Positions 26,097 to 28,916 of a stretch of 28,916 nt of DNA are shown one piece after another; within the stretch, counting starts at the first letter, position 1; each line of letters begins with the position of its first letter. The notes below the pieces were generated by a model. The model saw nothing but the letters and a program-made list of their open reading frames with translations, ran no database searches and was not told where the DNA came from. The position numbers and the translations under genes were made by a program. Source of the stretch: Bacteroidales bacterium UBA5219 (GTDB lineage: Bacteria; Bacteroidota; Bacteroidia; Bacteroidales; ML635J-15); the NCBI GenBank assembly GCA_002412425.1, contig DHVB01000010.1, forward strand, positions 1 through 28,916. Direction: 5' to 3'.

Positions 26097-26150
26097 AATT
26101 CCTCATTCAGGACTTTATTCTAAGTTTCAGAACAGCCTGAATGAGGAATT
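26097..26150. repeat. Perfect 15-bp inverted repeat upstream of rtcB
   Basis: AATTCCTCATTCAGG (26097-26111) is exactly complementary to CCTGAATGAGGAATT (26136-26150), and one more T-A pair extends the outer end. The 24-base loop contains a small inner pair, ACTT with AAGT. In either direction the stem is preceded by a T-rich flank and followed by an A-rich one (six A on the minus strand, ATGAAAAAAA on the plus strand), not the T run of a rho-independent terminator. It lies between the stop of the SprB/CHU_C gene (26192) and the rtcB start (26068), so it would be transcribed as a long hairpin in the rtcB leader or the upstream gene's 3' end. Confidence 0.85.
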
Positions 26151-26191
26151 ATGAAAAAAACAATTACACTTGCTAATTAAAGCAAGATATA

Positions 26192-28916
26192 TTAATAAAC
26201 TATAGTAACAGTACCTGTATAAGGTTTACTTCCATCATATAACTCAATAACATACAAATATGTAGTTGCTGGCATCAACTTAGAATTGTGTTTACCATCC
26301 CACTCATCGCCAGGATAACCAATCCAAACTTCTTGACCCCATCTGTTGTAAACAAATATTCTTGCTCCTGGGAACATTTCTAAGTTTTCTATTATCCATG
26401 TATCATTTACTCCATCGCCATTAGGTGTAAATGCATTAGGTATTTTAACACATTCAACATCAGATTCAGATAAAACGATATTTTTTAATTCAAGGCTACA
26501 ATCATTAGCATCGGTAATAATTACATTATAATTGCCTGCACTTAAACCACTAAGTAATGGAATATCAACAACTGCATCATTAGTTTCAAATAAATATGGC
26601 TCTACACCGCCTGCTACTTGAATTTCAATAGAGCCGTTTCTTGCCCCAATACAACTTGGATTTTCAAAAACATAAGAAGCTTCTAATGGTGCTGGACTTA
26701 CAATCATAAATAAAGATGAATCTATACATAAATTTATATCGCGAACATAAGCTACATAACTGCCTGTGCGTAATGGTGAATGCATTTGTCCTGCATAAAT
26801 AGAATCTTGAATACCTAAGGCATACGAATATGGTTGAGTACCGCCTGTAGCAGACAACTTAACGCCTCCATCTATATTGCCAAAACAACTTATATCTTTA
26901 ATATCTAAATCAATTTCTAATTTGTCTGGCTGTGTAAGAGCATAAGTCTTTATTTGTTGACAACCAAATTTATCATAAATGGTTAATGAATAAGAACCTG
27001 CAACTAAATTAGAGATGTTAGATGATGTCTGTGCATTTGACCATAAATAATTATATGGAGAACTACCGCCTGAAACTTGAGTAGTAATTGCACCATCTGC
27101 ATATCCAAAGCAACTTGTTCCCTGAATATTTGCATCTACTACTATTTCTGTAGGTTCAATCATAACATAATTTGCACTACCTATACAACCCCAAGAGTCT
27201 GTGATGATAACGCTATAAGAACCACTTCCAAGATTAGTAAGAGTTGAACTTTCTGCTCCAGTATTCCATTCAAAATTTAATGGAGTATTACCATTGCTAC
27301 TAAGAGCTTGAAGTGCTCCATCTTTCTGACCAAAACAACTAATATAACTCAATACATTTATGTCTGCATCGATGTTGCCAACAACATCTACAGATATACT
27401 TTGAGTTTTACTACACATATGTGAATCGTGAACTGTTACACTGTAAGTACCAGGATTTAGATTTTGAATATTGTTTTGACTTCCACTAACTGACCAAATA
27501 TATTGATAATCGGGACTACCTCCAATAACTGAAGCAAGTACACTACCGCCTGTAGAACCACAAATTGCTGAACTTGAGGTTAGATAAACATTTAATTCTG
27601 GTGGCTGATTGATTACTGAATTAGAGATAGCCTGACATCCTTGATTGTCAGTTACTGTAAGCACATAAACTCCTGAACTTAAATTGGAAATAGAAGATGT
27701 CGTTCCTGAATTACTCCATGAATATGTAAATGGATATGTACCGCCTGTAACTACTGCATTGGCACTACCTGTGCTTTCTCCAAAACATAAAACATCAACT
27801 GTATTTATATTTACTGACAATACTAATGGCTCTGTTACAGTTACACTCTTTGTAACAGTACAACCATTGCTGTCTGTAACTAATACTGTCCAAGTTCCTG
27901 CTGGCAATTGATGTACTGTATTTCCATAACTAGAACTTGGATCATTCCAATGGAAAACATAAGGCTCTGTTCCACCTGTTGTACTCGCTGTTGCCTGTGC
28001 ATCTGATAAACCATTGCATGAGACATGATTATCTACAACTGCTGTTACAATAAGCATATCTGGCTGATTTATAGTTATTTGTGTTGTTGCACTACAACCA
28101 TTTGCATCTGTAACGACATAGCTGTGTGTACCTGAACTAACATTAGGAATAGAACCTACGCCTGTATAAGCTCCTGTACCTCCTGTAGCTGTTACATTAA
28201 CCGTAGTTGTTCCACCATAACATAATATATCTCCTGCACTAGAACTTGCTACCAATAAAGGCGGTTCGCTTATTGTAATGCTTGTAACTGATGAACAGTT
28301 GTTTGCATCAGTAACTGTAAAGCTATGAGTACCTGCGCCAATATTAGTTATAACGCCTGTGCCAGCATAAGTACCTGTACCGCCTGTAGCAGAGACTGTT
28401 ACACTTGTTGTGCCTCCATTACATAATATATTGCCTGCACTAGAGCTTGCTACCAATAATGAAGGCTGACTTATGGTTATACTTGTAACTGATGAACAAT
28501 TATTACCATCGGTAACGGTAAAACTATGAGTACCTGCGCCAATATTAGTCATAACGCCTGTGCCTGTATAAGAACCTGTACCACCTGTAGCTGTAACGGT
28601 AACACTTGTTGTGCCTCCATTACATAAAATATCATTTGCAACTGAACTTGCAACTAATAAAGCTGGTTGGGTTACTGTTCCACTTGTTACTGAACTACAA
28701 CCATTTGAATCGGTTACTGTATAAGAATAAGCTCCTGCATATGTAATATGCTCACCAATTCCAGAATAAGAACCTGTACCACCTGTAGCACTTACAGTTA
28801 CTGTCGAAATTCCTCCATTACATAATACAGGTGTGAAAGTAGAACTTGCTATCAATTGTGGTGGATCTGTTATTGTTACACTTGTAGTTGCAGTACAACC
28901 ATTATCATCGGTTACT
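26192..28916 (-). CDS. SprB-repeat surface protein with T9SS type B (CHU_C) tail, 5' partial
   Basis: The reading frame is open to the right edge. The TTG at 28855 is only an internal codon; in-frame codons for VTDDNGCTATTS precede it. About 908 codons are visible, with eleven complete SprB-type modules of 65-75 residues, each carrying a C.G (LCNGG, SCFG) start, a central GG..PY.Y.W or GGTGSY, and a VTD.NGC end. The first four visible modules are nearly identical in DNA as well as protein. The last 85 or so residues form a CHU_C tail: IPNAFTPNGDGVNDTW, VYNRWGQ, TTYLYVIEL, ending TIVY. By family knowledge this directs T9SS export. SprB itself is the mobile gliding adhesin of F. johnsoniae, but SprB repeats occur in many proteins, so this is not a claim of orthology. 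Confidence 0.9.
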   Translation of the reverse strand, partial: VTDDNGCTATTSVTITDPPQLIASSTFTPVLCNGGISTVTVSATGGTGSYSGIGEHITYAGAYSYTVTDSNGCSSVTSGTVTQPALLVASSVANDILCNGGTTSVTVTATGGTGSYTGTGVMTNIGAGTHSFTVTDGNNCSSVTSITISQPSLLVASSSAGNILCNGGTTSVTVSATGGTGTYAGTGVITNIGAGTHSFTVTDANNCSSVTSITISEPPLLVASSSAGDILCYGGTTTVNVTATGGTGAYTGVGSIPNVSSGTHSYVVTDANGCSATTQITINQPDMLIVTAVVDNHVSCNGLSDAQATASTTGGTEPYVFHWNDPSSSYGNTVHQLPAGTWTVLVTDSNGCTVTKSVTVTEPLVLSVNINTVDVLCFGESTGSANAVVTGGTYPFTYSWSNSGTTSSISNLSSGVYVLTVTDNQGCQAISNSVINQPPELNVYLTSSSAICGSTGGSVLASVIGGSPDYQYIWSVSGSQNNIQNLNPGTYSVTVHDSHMCSKTQSISVDVVGNIDADINVLSYISCFGQKDGALQALSSNGNTPLNFEWNTGAESSTLTNLGSGSYSVIITDSWGCIGSANYVMIEPTEIVVDANIQGTSCFGYADGAITTQVSGGSSPYNYLWSNAQTSSNISNLVAGSYSLTIYDKFGCQQIKTYALTQPDKLEIDLDIKDISCFGNIDGGVKLSATGGTQPYSYALGIQDSIYAGQMHSPLRTGSYVAYVRDINLCIDSSLFMIVSPAPLEASYVFENPSCIGARNGSIEIQVAGGVEPYLFETNDAVVDIPLLSGLSAGNYNVIITDANDCSLELKNIVLSESDVECVKIPNAFTPNGDGVNDTWIIENLEMFPGARIFVYNRWGQEVWIGYPGDEWDGKHNSKLMPATTYLYVIELYDGSKPYTGTVTIVY
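28150..28916. repeat. Tandem coding repeats of about 201 bp, continuing past the window
   Basis: The landmark CCTGTAC recurs at 28173, 28374, 28575 and 28773, spacings of 201, 201 and 198 bp, which equal 67, 67 and 66 codons. A 26-base stretch at 28401-28426 is repeated exactly at 28602-28627, and 28323-28363 matches 28524-28564 with one change. The array lies inside the SprB/CHU_C gene and keeps its frame. Confidence 0.9.

Noticed and set aside
26097..26150. The inverted repeat before rtcB as a rho-independent terminator
   Set aside because: Neither strand has a T run after the stem; both have A-rich sequence there.
26097..26160. Hammerhead-like ribozyme in the rtcB leader, suggested by CTGAATGAGGAA
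   Set aside because: The bases that would form the core are fully paired in the perfect stem, and the CTGANGA and GAAA core elements are not both present.
27684..27911. Plus-strand open frame inside the SprB/CHU_C gene
   Set aside because: It is a shadow of the repeat-coding strand with no ribosome-binding site and no recognisable domain.
28150..28916. CRISPR-like regular spacing
   Set aside because: The period is about 201 bp, the whole unit is conserved, and it keeps an open protein frame, so it is a coding tandem repeat.

Overview
The window is about 28.9 kb of AT-rich DNA from a member of the Bacteroidota. The evidence is consistent: two proteins end in type IX secretion system (T9SS) type B (CHU_C) tails and one in a type A tail. 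Gliding-motility genes gldE and gldD lie beside ssb. The window also has SprB repeats, a FISUMP protein, TAnnTTTG-type promoters, and signal peptides with glutamine just after the predicted cleavage site. I cannot name the genus.

Layout. Both edges cut through large surface proteins built of SprB-type modules and ending in a CHU_C tail (1-2771 on +, 26192-28916 on -). After the first comes a + strand cluster: a membrane-anchored PASTA protein, a T9SS type A cargo protein, and an RluD-family pseudouridine synthase. A convergent spacer with short repeats (6680-6794) separates it from a - strand operon, ssb-gldE-gldD-phosphopantetheinyl transferase, driven from a good Bacteroidota promoter at 9847-9877. 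Upstream of that, also on -, is a DUF4837-like lipoprotein, divergent from leuS (+). Then follow, on +, a small exported DUF4412-like protein, ftsK and lolA. lolA converges on lepA (-) with only 6 bp between stops. Divergent from lepA is a + cluster: an outer-membrane beta-barrel protein, a 1313-residue protein with three FISUMP domains, and a small two-helix membrane protein. The last segment (-) is rtcB, preceded by a perfect 15-bp inverted repeat, and then the second SprB/CHU_C protein.

The genes mix housekeeping (LeuRS, FtsK, LepA, SSB, RluD, RtcB), cell-envelope work (LolA, PASTA protein, beta-barrel) and secretion or gliding (GldD, GldE, T9SS cargo). No phage, CRISPR array, intact insertion sequence, tRNA or rRNA gene was seen. 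No gene-free stretch exceeds about 160 bp. The most unusual items are the type A-like tail placed near the N-terminus of the FISUMP protein, the nearly identical 201-bp coding repeats at the right edge, the inverted repeat in the rtcB leader, and the repeat-bearing spacer at 6680-6794. I did not find a clearly new multi-gene system.
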